Shown in pieces: positions 1 through 10,933 of a DNA stretch of 64,000 nucleotides; the stretch's first letter is position 1, and each line of letters opens with the position of its first letter. The DNA comes from Phymatolithon calcareum (taxonomy: Eukaryota; Rhodophyta; Florideophyceae; Hapalidiales), in contig OZ345365.1 in the NCBI GenBank assembly GCA_977006965.1, forward strand, positions 372,001 to 436,000. The letters run 5' to 3'. Under the pieces are notes generated by a model, which did no database searches, was not told the DNA's origin, and was given only the letters and a program-made list of their open reading frames with translations. Both the position numbers and the translations under genes were made by a program.

Positions 1-1289
1 GGAAAACGATGTATGCAGAGTGCGCGTGCAAAGCATGGAGGAAATTCTCGATGTGTACAGAAAATGAAATCACTGCCATGATGGCGTCTCTTCACAATTC
101 TTTGGTTGCCACAGCCACCTCGACATTTATGTTTATTTTTTTATAAAATAGATATTGTTTTCTTATCCAGTGAAGAGAAACCATGGGATAAACCCGCGAC
201 AATGGAAGAGGTGGATGGCGTCCAGCACTGGTAGCGCAGATATGAGATCAGCAGACAGTGCGTGGTGTCAGATTACAAGAAATATCCGAAACTTAATTGT
301 ATGTGTCTTAACGAACTCTCAGTAGCAAACGAGCCCGGCGTGAATGTTGACATTACTGTCGCGGGAGGGTGAACACCGAATTTAGATAATTTGGGCACTA
401 TTGTGTCTGATGTAAACTAAGCGGGCGATCAAAATCTCGCATGTCAATACGAAGCAAACTGTACATTTGAATATTTTTTGAAGATTGCTCCAATATAGCA
501 TGAAATCAATACACTGTAGGAGCCGTGAACTCAGTCTGTTCAAGCTCTGGAAAGTACTGATTGCACAAGTCCCCTATTAACGTGCAAATGTGAGATTGTT
601 CGATTCTCAATTAAGATATCGTTTTCTGATGCGATCATCCCGTTCCAGGATTGACTTCCACTTTGGTCTCGACTATCAAAGCCATTGTAATGAATAGACA
701 TCGCACCCCGGGGCCACTTGAGTAAGAGTGATCCATGTCAAGCGCGCCAAGCTGACAGATTGTAACAAGTACACACTTTTAAAAGGCGTGACGTGAAACG
801 GAGAACAAGGAGCTGTACTGTATGGAAGGAGATGGCCACATGCACATGGTCAAGACTACGTATCAGTCTTCCTTCGAAAAGAACAACTTAAAGAGTGCAA
901 GTCATCAAAAGCACTTGGCATGTGGACAGAATATGGTCTCTCTCGTAATATAGTACGCCCGGAAGACATTCTCGTGTCCACAGTGTCAATGAATGCAGTA
1001 CCAATAATAGGTAAAACTGCCCTTTTCCCATAGCCTCGTCTTCTGCACTATCGTTTGCAATGGGCATCCGAGAGTGGACCATACTTTTCCACTGTTCCCT
1101 TCTCACATCATGTGATGATGAAAGTTATTCTGCAATTTAAAATACCGCTCTGTTCATCCCTAACAATAGAATGTTTTCTCATCAAAGACATCGACATCGA
1201 GCATATAATACTGCAAGATACCCTTCAATCCGTCCATTTCTCTTATTCCCCAAAGTCATTTTAATTATCGTATTTTTGATGTTTGAAAT
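1..1289. other. No recognisable gene
   Basis: AT-rich sequence with only short overlapping frames on both strands. I see no domain, repeat unit or RNA gene here. Confidence 0.5.
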
Positions 1290-1300
1290 ATGTGCACATA

Positions 1301-1544
1301 GGGGATATGTGTTGATTTATTTTAAAAGATCCCAAGGCCTCTCTTCAAGAGTAACAGGGCCGCTTTCGCACTATTTTCTAAGCTCACGTAGTTTGACTAT
1401 TCAGTATATCCTTGATTCCTATTTCTCTCCCAACAAGTGCTCTAGTGAGTCACTTACATTCATATTCAATTTCAGGACTAATCTTGGATGAAAATAGAAT
1501 GCGTTGGAGCGCGACCAGCTCAATCACGGCTAAGACACCAAAGT
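1301..1544 (-). mobile_element. LINE L-D 3' end, 5'-truncated, with TSD
   Basis: Reverse-strand 3' end of a non-LTR element. It matches the 3' ends at 39719-39970 and 48480-48696: the last codons of the RT ORF, then a short 3' UTR ending in the shared tail. It is flanked by an exact 11-bp direct repeat ATGTGCACATA (1290-1300 and 1545-1555), so this is a 5'-truncated target-primed insertion and not random debris. Confidence 0.85.
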
Positions 1545-1555
1545 ATGTGCACATA

Positions 1556-1876
1556 TATTCTGCAACCTTGTAGGACACAGTCCACCAGTCATGTCATGTC
1601 AACCGCAACCGTCCCTTTCTATTCGTCTTCATTCTTCCACCTCCTCACTCGGACCGCCACCACCTGCGCCCTGCATTCCCCTTCCTGCCACACACCATTT
1701 CCACTTTTCCAATGGCGACATGGATGTCTTTCTCGTTGCGATTTTACACGGCAATGCCGACTTGACTGCAGACGCTACATGAGTGCCTGGATATTTGGCA
1801 CGCTTGCCGACCATCGCATTGGTCGTTAGGAGTGGCGGTTGCATACAGAAAATCTGGTTTGGACTGTACCTAAAAC
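1556..1876. other. No recognisable gene
   Basis: Pyrimidine-rich stretch with overlapping short frames on both strands; none resembles a known protein. Confidence 0.4.
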
Positions 1877-2795
1877 CAGGGGAATGTTAGGAGGGGGACA
1901 AAAGCAGAAACTTGATGTTTCAAAAAGTTTATTAAAAATGTGGCCTGCGTTGTGTCAGGTTAATTATGAGAAAATCCTTGTATCAAAAATTAAGTGATGA
2001 AGCTCGATTCTTGCAGCGCTCTGACAGAGCCGTCGTTCGACGACGGCCAATGGAATTGTGCCAGGACATGTTGACCTGTAAGCATCCTAGTGATAGTATA
2101 GTTGGAGTGCAGTAAACGCTGCGGTGCCATGTCGGATTCCGAGGCGCTCGTGCGGGCGCTTTCGTGATTAGCTGATGAAATTGTGGCAACGTGGCCGCAA
2201 ATGATAGGTTATATTTCGCAGAAATGGATTATGCGAGCACTTCTCTCAAGCGAGGACCACCGACGGATGAGCGCGCGACCGAGCGCCTTGTTCCAGCCCA
2301 GAACTCACGGCTGATTGAAGCCCGGCCTCGTCACACGAGCTACTCGCCTCCGAGAACGTTCCGCTCGCGTCCATCGCTGTTACACAGAAGAAAAGACGCG
2401 AGCTACACTTCCAAGTCTTCCGTTTCATTAATTAAAATATGGTTAAATCTGCCCAGCGCACAACTGCTACATCTCAAATTTTCGCGGGCAACTTTTGAAA
2501 ATCACGAAAGCCACGGGCGCGAGCCGTGCACGTTTTGTGCACAGTGCACAGGGAGAGCTAGAAAACCTACTTCTCTATAATATCTCTCCAGAATGGGATC
2601 CTGCAATGAGAGGCCTCGCTACATTACGGTCCATAATGTACGCGAGCTGTAAGCTGGATTTTTTCTATGAACCGACTACGTTTATGATACATTTTCGACC
2701 TACCTGCTCTGCTTCATACGGACGCCATATAGGCTTATCATTAAAATTCGGTATGACACCTCGCCTGCTTTTGTCCCCCTCCTAACATTCCCCTG
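1877..2795. mobile_element. TIR DNA transposon, non-autonomous, copy 1
   Basis: A 919-bp element bounded by perfect 31-bp terminal inverted repeats (1877-1907 and 2765-2795). They start CAGGGGAATGTTAGG and contain a G5 run followed by ACAAAAGCAG. Flanks read CTAAAAC on the left and CTAAAAA on the right, compatible with a decayed 7-8 bp target duplication. The CAGGG terminus and TSD length would suit hAT or a related superfamily, but no transposase is visible, so the class is unassigned. A 5'-truncated relative lies at 18742-19356. Confidence 0.8.
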
Positions 2796-2842
2796 CTAAA
2801 AAACTCTATGATACTTGTAATACTGGGCATACGATTGGCTAG

Positions 2843-4711
2843 TGTCTATGTGACGAACACTCTCAATTGAGGGTGGATTTTGAAGCTCGAAAAAGATTTT
2901 GAAAAGAATGCGGCACAGATTTTGAGCGCCAGATTCGGAAAGGTGACCTTTTGTTCTTGGTGAAGAGTACACATTTCACTACCTTAAACCACTTCGTTCG
3001 CCGGTAGGAACGAAAATCTGCTGGTCACTCAGAAAAAAAACATCTGCCACGCCTCGAGAAAAAGTTCCGAGCCGGGTGGTCGGTGCGGCCGTACACACCA
3101 AAGAAACATCAATGACAAGTCCTGCACAGTGCTGCGGTCTATAAGGAGCATTTTCCAGTTTAAAAAAGGTGAACCGCACGGTTCAAGAGGTGCAAGTTGT
3201 AGAAATCAAGGGTCGCTTGAGCACGTCACTTCGCATGAAATGGGTCCTTGTTCAGAAACCAATCGAAAATACTAAGATTAAGACTATCAAGATTGTCAAC
3301 ATCAAGGCAGGGAAGGCTGACAAAGGCGCTTCTTCCTCTCAAATGCTTGTATCGAGTCCCACCAGGCAAAATTCTGTAGCTCGAACCCCGGCTTACAGTA
3401 CTCGCGGTCGAATATCTTCCTCGCCAACGCCGAGTTTTGCGTTCAGCATCAAGCACACTCTCGACAGAAGGCAACACAAACCTACAATACAATCAACAGG
3501 AGCTCTGAACGGCCTCTTGCGGGTTCCCTCGCCTACACCCTGCATGATTCTTGGGACCAATAATCGTAAGAGGAGCTTGATGCCATTGCGCCAGACTGTG
3601 AGAGTATATTTGCTCATGAAGTGCCATGGTTCGAGCACCAAGTTCTATGTCCAATTGGGGGAAGGATTCTGCGACAGTTCTGGAAAGTTTGCACTCTAAA
3701 TAGAGATGTTATATTCGATAACGGTGGCATCGGGTTCCACACACCGTAGGATTCCTTCATGATGATGTTTCGCCGAGTGCAGCTGCGAAAAATTGTTGCT
3801 TAGGTATCCGCTAAGCTCAAACGAATAGGAAGAACGGAGGCTAAGATTTTCGGAATACTCGTCCTCTTGAGTTCGGCGCAAAGAGATTTTTGCAAGTTTT
3901 CCATGGGGAACAAGTATATCTTCACTCCTTCATTTTCAAACAGTGGGATGACCAGAGCCAAGTTCTCCGAGTATCTCCGGTGCGTCACATTCACCATGCA
4001 ATCAAGTGAACATGGCACTATGCCTTCCGTACAGTACCGGTGGGCGCTCGTTCGGGATTTTATCGATGCTATTGATCATTAAAATGATCACAAAAAACCC
4101 AATGTGTCTCTGTTAGACCTGGCTTGGCTTTGCCAAGTTCATACTCTTGGTATGGCAACGGAGGACGTTGGATTGAAAATGGCCACCTTCAGTACACGTA
4201 ATCTGGAGACCCCAACAGAGGGCGAGAAGCAAAACGCTTGGAAGCTGAAACTGCACATAGTACAATTGTACTGCGCCGTCTTGTGACCCTATACTCTTGT
4301 ACAAGGCGCCTTGTCCTCCGGGATTCACTCTGCGTCATGAATAATCGTCGATTTTCAGTACTCCAAAAGGTATATTTGCTCCAATGGCGGTGCTGAAACC
4401 CACGCAACTCCTCCGAAAATGGAAAAGTAAGGCACAAGCGGCATGATGACTACTTTAGCTGTTCAAAACAACTGCAGATTCTGACAAGTCAAGGAATTAA
4501 CCTTCGTGTTCTCATCATGTATTAGACTTGCTGGCGCCGCAATTAACATATGTGGCACTTCAGCAGATAGAAACTGTTTTGCTAAGCATGCTGAACACAT
4601 CCATGAGCTTGATGCCTTTGATGAGCCCAGTAATGAGTAGCTTTCGTCGGCAAAAATAATTGATTCTCATTCCCTCAATTGAGGGAAAATTACCGTCACA
4701 TACTTAAGACA
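2843..4711 (+). mobile_element. CTAG-flanked DNA transposon, copy 1
   Basis: A 1,869-bp element starting TGTCTATGTGACG. The right end is its inverse, interrupted by five extra bases (CTTAA). It is flanked by CTAG at 2839-2842 and 4712-4715. The subterminal zone carries the palindrome CTCAATTGAGGG at both ends. The interior holds a decayed transposase ORF on + that is homologous to copy 2 (15808-17452). CTAG is read as the target duplication because the MITE at 10844-10933 has the same ends and an empty-site relative. Confidence 0.85.
3160..4286 (+). pseudogene. PiggyBac-like (PGBD) transposase remnant, copy 1
   Basis: Frameshifted coding remains. An N-terminal block (3169-3699) has a basic, beta-rich stretch and then a Ser/Arg-rich linker. 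A second block (3867-4082) reads NKYIFTPSFSNSGMTRAKF and, further on, YRWALVRDFIDA. This order (EAKIFGILLLM, NKYI.AP, GM.R.RF, RWxLVxDF) resembles the first half of DDE_Tnp_1_7 (piggyBac) transposases. A following frame to 4286 may be the start of the catalytic part, but I could not place the DDD residues. Frames shift several times, so it is dead. The family call rests on remembered motif order. Confidence 0.5.
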
Positions 4712-4715
4712 CTAG

Positions 4716-5357
4716 ATATGTAATCCATGACACCTAACTCTACTAGCGCACAGTTTAATTTTCGAAATTATTGCAACAAGCTTCGCTTGTCTATCAGTCA
4801 ATCCTGTATGCCCGATTTCTTCTATCAATCAAAATCAGATCCTTTGCTCCAAAAATCGAACTTTCGGCGGGGTACTCTCATGAATTTTCGTCATAGACAT
4901 CGGGGAAATAAAATGTTATGAAATGCACTGTTGCCGCGGATTATGCGTATAATACGTACTGCACAGGCGCAAAAATAGTGAACTGCTGCATGCATCAGGC
5001 ACTGTACCTGTTTCACTTGTGGGGGCTGTGCTGTCGTCAAACGGCCACTTCGTGCCTCGCGCGATCGGCCGTCCGTACGATCGGACGGCTCGGTGGCCGC
5101 GCGGAAAAGGGGAAAGGAGTAGCTGGTGAGCGTGTGATCGGGCCAATGCCTTCTCGAGAGAACGGGCTCCGGCCAATGCCTTCGCGGTAGACCAAAGTAG
5201 CCTTTAGCTTTACTTAGTCTGTTACGTTCTACCCGGGGGGGAACCAAAGCTGAGGGGGATGGTCAGCAGGATATGTAGCAACACAGGAACTCGCCGGCCT
5301 TTGGGGCCGGTGAGTGTAAGCCCATGTAGGCACCCATGAGTTGCCCAGGGAGTATGA
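4716..5357. other. No recognisable gene
   Basis: Contains a GC-rich patch near 5040-5175 with a local inverted repeat around CGATCGGCCGTCCGTACGAT and a repeated GGCCAATGCCTTC (near 5140 and 5172). No coding signal recognised. Confidence 0.4.
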
Positions 5358-5493
5358 TTGACATGTGCACCGGCTGCGAGGGATGACATGAGCCCGAGGG
5401 CATGATATTCAACCGAGGCGCAGCCGAGGTCCGAATATCATGGCTTGAGGGCGATTGTCATCCCGAGAGTACGGTGCACATCACGTTTGTCAA
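5358..5493. repeat. Foldback hairpin
   Basis: A 136-bp imperfect inverted repeat. Both arms begin TTGACA and share GTGCACCG, a GGATGACA block and CATGATATTC, around a centre with GAGGCGCAGCCGAGG. It abuts the interspersed repeat at 5640-6160 and may be a small foldback element. Confidence 0.6.
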
Positions 5494-5639
5494 CCGCTCT
5501 TTTCGGCACGTGGATGTAGTTCGTAATGCTCAGTTTGGTCTCGAACACTTCTGAGGGGACACAACTCTGCACATCGGCAATCAGTTGCAAGAGAAAGCAG
5601 ATGTCTGTCCCCTCACTCGGTTGACAACTCCTCACATCC

Positions 5640-6160
5640 GCACAGCGCTGCGGCATTACTCTGTCGGAGCCAAATTATGTAGTTGAAAAACTAGAACAGT
5701 GCCTACCTTAACGCTATGGAGAAAACAACCCACGATCCTGCAGCGACCGGAGCTCTCCTGGACTAGATTATTGACTCCGAATGGTCGGGCAGTGAAGCGG
5801 AGAATGGTTCCCTCCACCAGTCGGCGTCCACCTTCCCGCCTTCCAAGGAGCATAATTGGAAACCAGCTTGTTTTTTCAATGAAGAAAATTGACTCCCAGC
5901 TCTTCCTGAGAGATCGGGGGCACCCTTGCAACGTACTCAAAAAATAGGATTTTGTCTTGCCCTATATGTCATCCCTAGGGGTGACATCAGGCTGTATGTC
6001 TTAAATGGAAATGACTTCGAAATTGCGAGGGAAACAAGTGGAAAATAAGGATTTCGTACGAGTGTCGTATCAAAACTGCTATGTCATCCCGAGGGATGAC
6101 ACAGAAGTAATCAGGTGCAAGAGAAAGCCGATGTCTACCGCCTCAGCCGGTTGACAAGGT
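5640..6160 (+). repeat. Interspersed repeat R1, copy 1 (uninterrupted)
   Basis: Paralogous to 10044-11155. The + frame from about 5716 starts MEKTTHDPAATGALLD and is acidic, but has stops at D*I and N*L. It resembles the acidic N-terminus of some transposases (inference). The 3' half carries TGTCATCCC...GGGATGACA palindromes. This copy preserves the uninterrupted sites of two MITEs found in copy 2: GTACTC at 5933-5938 and CTAG at 5975-5978. The closing motif AAGAGAAAGC(C/A)GATGTCT...GGTTGACAA also occurs near 5585 and 11115. Confidence 0.75.
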
Positions 6161-7072
6161 TCGACGTGCACTTTTGGAAGCACAAGGCCACTCTCCCACG
6201 AAGTTAGCGCGTTGAAAGAGACGTCTATTCAATTGATTTCAGTCAGAATAGCAGCATGGCGTCAAATTATAAATAGTTTGGTACCATTGATGAACTAAAA
6301 TGTTATGGGAAGTGTGCAGGTATATGATATCCGATTGGGACTTGCTGCTTTCATTCATTCAATGATAGCGCAAATGTTGTGTCATCATCATTGCGTTACA
6401 TAATCAAGACAGTTTTGAAGCAGCAGTTTAATCATCTGCATCAATTCGAAGCGATTTAGATGCAATCAACCTGTAAACCTGTGTCTTGTTTGGACAGAGA
6501 AATGATACGTATTTCCAGGAGCATGCGGGAAATGCTGTATCTCCAATTTTTGATAACGTAATTTGATAAATAAAAAACTTCGTTCTGCTCTGGTCCTATT
6601 TTTTCACTCATAACGCTTTCAGTCAGATGCAGTGATGTTCCAACATACAGTAGGCATCCGTCAATGCATTCCGACATTCTTGGTTGTTAAAACATTCAAT
6701 AGACATAAAGGGCCGATGAACGAGTAGTGCTCCCAATCAGCCCTGTTGTAATGCACTGCTTGCTAGACCCATAGGGGAATAAATCATTCAATCATTTTCC
6801 TCCAACACAGATTGGAATTGTTGCTCTGTCTTTCAGGCAATCATTAAGTGCACTTGTTACGTCCTCTTTAGAATATCTTCGCCACTTCTCTGATCAGAAA
6901 ATGAAAAACACCTGAATACACTACTGCATACCAGAGACGAGACTTTATACGATATCTTGCAGGACCAGATCATATCAAGAGAGAGTGGTGTTTGTGGATG
7001 TACATGAAGGCTTTACACTGCTATGGTCCGCAGACATCGCTTATAAATAAATAGCCCACGTGCAGACCTTAT
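6161..7072. other. No recognisable gene
   Basis: AT-rich DNA without recognisable coding or repeat structure. Confidence 0.4.
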
Positions 7073-7088
7073 ATGCGATTAATCGCAT
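7073..7088. promoter_or_regulatory. Palindrome ATGCGA-N4-TCGCAT, site 1
   Basis: Perfect dyad with TTAA as spacer, extended to 20 bp (7071-7090). First of three sites upstream of the membrane-protein gene. Probably a dimeric protein binding site (inference). Confidence 0.55.
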
Positions 7089-7274
7089 ATCAAGCAAAGA
7101 AAACTTCACAGCTCGCAGAATATCGCCGGTTTTCCAATTTTTTCCTGTTGATAATCGAAGAGGGCTGTCTGCCTTCTATACAGATGCTCTTCGCCTTCAG
7201 AAGACTCCTTTATTGCTCTATAGAACTAAAGACATTTTTTGGAAAAGAAGGCGAGCTATGAGTAAACCAGTTAT

Positions 7275-7290
7275 ATGCGATATTTCGCAT
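7275..7290. promoter_or_regulatory. Palindrome ATGCGA-N4-TCGCAT, site 2
   Basis: Same 6-4-6 architecture with spacer TATT. The dyad extends to 11-bp arms with one mismatch (7270-7295). Confidence 0.55.
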
Positions 7291-7409
7291 GTAACTTCGT
7301 AATCATAGCTGATATTTTTATGATGCTCGACACTTCAACAGGATTTTCAACAAGGACAAAAAGTTTAAAAAAGCACAATGTTGCTATAAAAAATGTACAT
7401 TTTCCTTAT

Positions 7410-7425
7410 ATGCGAAAAATCGCAT
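7410..7425. promoter_or_regulatory. Palindrome ATGCGA-N4-TCGCAT, site 3
   Basis: Same 6-4-6 architecture with spacer AAAA, 219 bp before the start codon of the membrane-protein gene. Confidence 0.55.
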
Positions 7426-7643
7426 GCTCCATGCACGTGGGATAGTAAAAATTATGGTTTGTAGATATTCGTTGATCCCATCCACGCACTGCTAGGTGAA
7501 CAATTTTTGCACTTACTTGACTGGTACATATACCGTAGCAGTCGAACTTTCACCCAGCCCAAGTCCTACAGACGCACCATTGCAGAACTCACACAACCAC
7601 CAAAATCGTCAACGTCGTTTTCGTTCCTGATAAAGAGCTCTAA

Positions 7644-9377
7644 ATGATTTTACCATTTACTACGAACCAATGGAATGCATTGCGATTCTTCGCTGTGTCG
7701 ATCGTGTGCGTCCCTATACTCGAAAGGGCTCTTCACAGACTACATCAACTAAGAGTCGCGCACCGATTGCTGAACTCAAAGCCAGCTCGCATCCGGCCAT
7801 CCTATCTTGGAAACTGGGGGCTTCATCAAGAAGTGGACGAGCTCAACTACCGCTCCAAGGTCTCAAGCATCCTGGTCGCACTTTTGTACCTCGGATTCAG
7901 CCTATACACCGAGTATGCCAGTGGGTCTCAACAAGTCCATAAAACTCGCATCTGGCTAGCTCCTGCATCCACAAATAGCAGCCTACAAGGAAAGCCCAAG
8001 CTGTATGACACCAATCTGGTGGGAGCGTGGCCTGATGCGGGATGCATGTCTAAAGCATCGAGAATGGCAATTCATAACTTGTCCGAAGATATTGTCGTAC
8101 GTAAAGTTCAAGCGTTTATTTCTCCTCCTTCGCCTTGTACTGGGTTAGAAGCCGCAACTGAAATTTCGTCTGTCTATGACGTAAGCACGGGATTTGACCG
8201 TGGAATGTATGATAATGGAACTCATCTGATTTTCCGCGCACAAAGCGAAACGTTCGGCATTACGTTTTATGCTGCTATCGACGATGAGAAAGTTTGCATT
8301 ACGAATTCAAATGAAAGTCTAGCTTGCTTCGGAAAAAGCGAAAACATCAGTGTGGTGGCGGTGATTGGTAACCTAATACACTTCCAATATGGCTTGTTCG
8401 GTTTCCCAGCCGCGGGCACGAAAGTGCTACTATCAAATGACGCGTTTACAGTGGAAGCAATCGATGAGGAGCGCAGAGAGTATCGGGCTCCAGTGATGCG
8501 CGCTCGTACAAGGACCGAGTTTTTGAAAATCAGACCCCGTAGCAGCGATGGTCGCAACTTCGCTGTGAAATTCAAGTACGCTACAAGTGCAACAGGGCAT
8601 ATTTGCAAAGAAGAACCACAAATAGAGCCCAAAATATTGAGGATGCCACGCAACCCAAAGCTCATCCTGCATGACAAGCCCGAGAAAATTTCGATTCGTT
8701 TGAACAGAACTGCAATGTGCATTGGATTGTTTAAGAAGGACCTGATCATGTTTGAGGAGACTCGAAATTCTAGTATGGTTTGCTACGGGCTCCGCAGCAT
8801 AAAGATGTGCGCGCGAAACCAATCTGACGGTACAATCAATTTGATAGGAATTGTATTTGAAAATCATCATTTTATCAATTGGATAATATCATTCAAGGAT
8901 CAAGGTATAAGATTGGCGGATCTGGCAAGAGCAGCGTTTGTGTCAGTGGCGATGTCATGGAAAGTGCACGGCTTCCATAGCTTCAACGAAGAGGCAAAGC
9001 AATTTTTGAAGTATTTCGAAAAGGGTATGCCGAAGTCGACACAAGTTGGAGTGTCACATTCTGTATACACCGAAGTAATCCGGACGGAGGAAAGGGCAAC
9101 TATGATCACATGGGTCTTAATACTCTGGGTTTTGCTATTCTTCTTAGGGTTGAGCTATCTACTCTACACCACGAAGGTGAAGGCCCAGCTGTTTCCAGAC
9201 GTGGATTTTCTGTACCGCCGCGCGGTAATGCAGCGGCACACTAGGTTTAACTCCGTCAAATCGATTTGCAATCCACCGACCGTAAATATAACTAAGACAG
9301 GAGAGCTTGTTCAACTCAACATATCTTATGAAGATGTTGAGCCTGGCAATACAACTGCCATGGATGTAGTGATATAA
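7644..9377 (+). CDS. Intronless membrane protein, unknown function
   Basis: A 577-residue uninterrupted ORF. Hydrophobic segments lie at about 13-30, 72-91 and 487-510 (the last, MITWVLILWVLLFFLGLSYL, is the clearest transmembrane helix). Between them is a large region of about 390 residues with several N-x-S/T sequons and many cysteines, as expected of a lumenal or extracellular domain. The last 65 residues would be on the other side. I do not recognise the family. Codon pattern and length without stops make it a real gene. The first ATG is used; no better start is visible. The three palindromes at 7073-7425 are the only obvious upstream signals. Confidence 0.8.
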   Translation: MILPFTTNQWNALRFFAVSIVCVPILERALHRLHQLRVAHRLLNSKPARIRPSYLGNWGLHQEVDELNYRSKVSSILVALLYLGFSLYTEYASGSQQVHKTRIWLAPASTNSSLQGKPKLYDTNLVGAWPDAGCMSKASRMAIHNLSEDIVVRKVQAFISPPSPCTGLEAATEISSVYDVSTGFDRGMYDNGTHLIFRAQSETFGITFYAAIDDEKVCITNSNESLACFGKSENISVVAVIGNLIHFQYGLFGFPAAGTKVLLSNDAFTVEAIDEERREYRAPVMRARTRTEFLKIRPRSSDGRNFAVKFKYATSATGHICKEEPQIEPKILRMPRNPKLILHDKPEKISIRLNRTAMCIGLFKKDLIMFEETRNSSMVCYGLRSIKMCARNQSDGTINLIGIVFENHHFINWIISFKDQGIRLADLARAAFVSVAMSWKVHGFHSFNEEAKQFLKYFEKGMPKSTQVGVSHSVYTEVIRTEERATMITWVLILWVLLFFLGLSYLLYTTKVKAQLFPDVDFLYRRAVMQRHTRFNSVKSICNPPTVNITKTGELVQLNISYEDVEPGNTTAMDVVI

Positions 9378-9826
9378 CGATGATAGAGTTGCTGCATATC
9401 GCATTTCAGTAAGATCGATCTACACTAGGAATGAGTTTCAGCAAAATTCTGAAGGCTGACACATTGTGCACAATTGTTTCTGTCTCTGAAAAGAAAAGCG
9501 CGCATTATCTGCTGTTCCTGTAGAATCATCAAACCACTGATACAATAGAATCACATTTTTAGAGCCTGTTCTTCGTGACTAGAAACGCATCCTGGAGTAT
9601 TATGGCGGAGCTTTCCTTTTTGGGCGTACATGCGTTGTTCACAAGGTACATACAAATTTTTTTTAGTGCTTTTAGTCCACTGTTACTCACATGTCCACGA
9701 ATATGTTATTTATTGCAATTTTTTCAAAGCCCCACAGTCATATGAATATACCGGCAGGGCTTCCTCCAGTGCTTCCCTTACTAAGGCGTCTCTACTCATA
9801 TATTTGGTATTCTATCTGAGTCCATA
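9378..9826. repeat. Intergenic with an old L-B-type LINE tail
   Basis: Around 9717-9790 (- strand) a degraded match to the L-B 3' end is visible (AAAGCCCCACAGTC and GGCAGGGCTTCCTC). The rest is unassigned. Confidence 0.4.
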
Positions 9827-9886
9827 CAGTCAATCCTCGATAACTGGATGTCCATTGTGGAGGCCTCCGATACCCAGTTATCGAGA
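9827..9886. repeat. Pogo-like terminal repeat folded into a hairpin
   Basis: TA followed by CAGTCAATCCTCGATAACTG, similar to the end of the MITE at 26556-26953, then its inverse CCAGTTATCGAG about 30 bp further on. It may be a collapsed pogo/Tigger-type MITE. Confidence 0.45.
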
Positions 9887-10348
9887 ATATTCTGAAATTG
9901 AGTTTTCATTATAGCTCTCGTTTCACACGTGTATTTATGTTCGGTGGCTCAAAACGCACGCGAGGCGACTTGTCTTCTTCATCCCAAACCGGTGGCATAT
10001 TAGACACTCACAGCTGTGCACCAGAGGCGGTACTGAACTTCGGAATGCCGCACAGCGCTGCGGCATTACTCCGTCAGAGCCAAATTATGTAGTTGATATA
10101 CCAGAACAGTGCCTACCTTGACGCTATGGAGAAAACAACCCACGATCCTGCAGCGACCGGAGCTCTCCTGGACCAGATTATTGACTCCGAATGGTCGGGC
10201 AGTGAAGCGGAGAATGGTTCCCTCCACCAGTCAGCGTCCACCTTCGCGCCTTCCAAGGAGCATAATTGTAAACCAGCTTGTTTTTTCAATGAAGAAAATC
10301 GACTCCCAGCTCCTCCTGAGAGACCGGGGGCACCCTTGCAACGTACTC

Positions 10349-10797
10349 TGTCCTGTGAATTTAGTCTGGCGTTGTAAAAGCACAATAACAGAGCTTAACA
10401 GTATTATAATACTGGAGTACGACTTTGAGAAAAGGAACTTTCAATTTTTTATTTCAAGTATCAAAAATTGATAACTTCTCAGTCGTCAGCAAAATATATA
10501 CGTGGCACTTTGATGAGCAAGGTTGGCGAGGACCATTGCAACTGCATCCAAATATTAGATATTTACTTCTTACTTTTGAGAATTGACACAAAGAAAATTT
10601 AAACTGTAATGGCCACGTTGCCCAGAATTTAATTTCAAGACTATAAAATTCACACCTTTGTTTTACAGATTTTGGAAAGTAATTGCTATTACTGCGAGTA
10701 CGAAAAAACCCAGTACCCCCTCGAACTTGTCTTGAAACTTAGAGCATATCACTTATGATTGTTGTCAGGAAACGCCAGACTATATTCACAGATTAGT
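10349..10797. mobile_element. 449-bp MITE with 6-bp TSD
   Basis: Termini share CTGTGAAT(T/A)TAGTCTGGCG in inverted orientation, starting a few bases inside each end. It is flanked by GTACTC (10343-10348 and 10798-10803), which occurs once at the empty site 5933-5938. No coding capacity. Superfamily not assigned. Confidence 0.8.
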
Positions 10798-10843
10798 GTA
10801 CTCAAAAAATAGGATTTTGTCTTGCCCGATATATCATCCCTAG

Positions 10844-10933
10844 TGTCTAGTTTACGAGAGCCCCTCAATTGAGGGAACAGTTTCATATTTCTAGAGTCTT
10901 TGTAGGTACCGTTCGATGGCCGTAAACTAGACA
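10844..10933. mobile_element. 90-bp MITE of the CTAG transposon family
   Basis: Begins TGTCTAGTTTACG and ends with the exact inverse; it contains one CCTCAATTGAGGG palindrome. It is flanked by CTAG (10840-10843 and 10934-10937). The paralogous empty site in R1 copy 1 has a single CTAG (5975-5978). Shared termini and subterminal palindrome tie it to the elements at 2843-4711 and 15808-17452. Confidence 0.9.

Noticed and set aside
7071-7425. The three palindromes as a CRISPR-like array
   Set aside because: Spacing is irregular (about 202 and 135 bp) and the repeats are only 16 bp; no associated genes.
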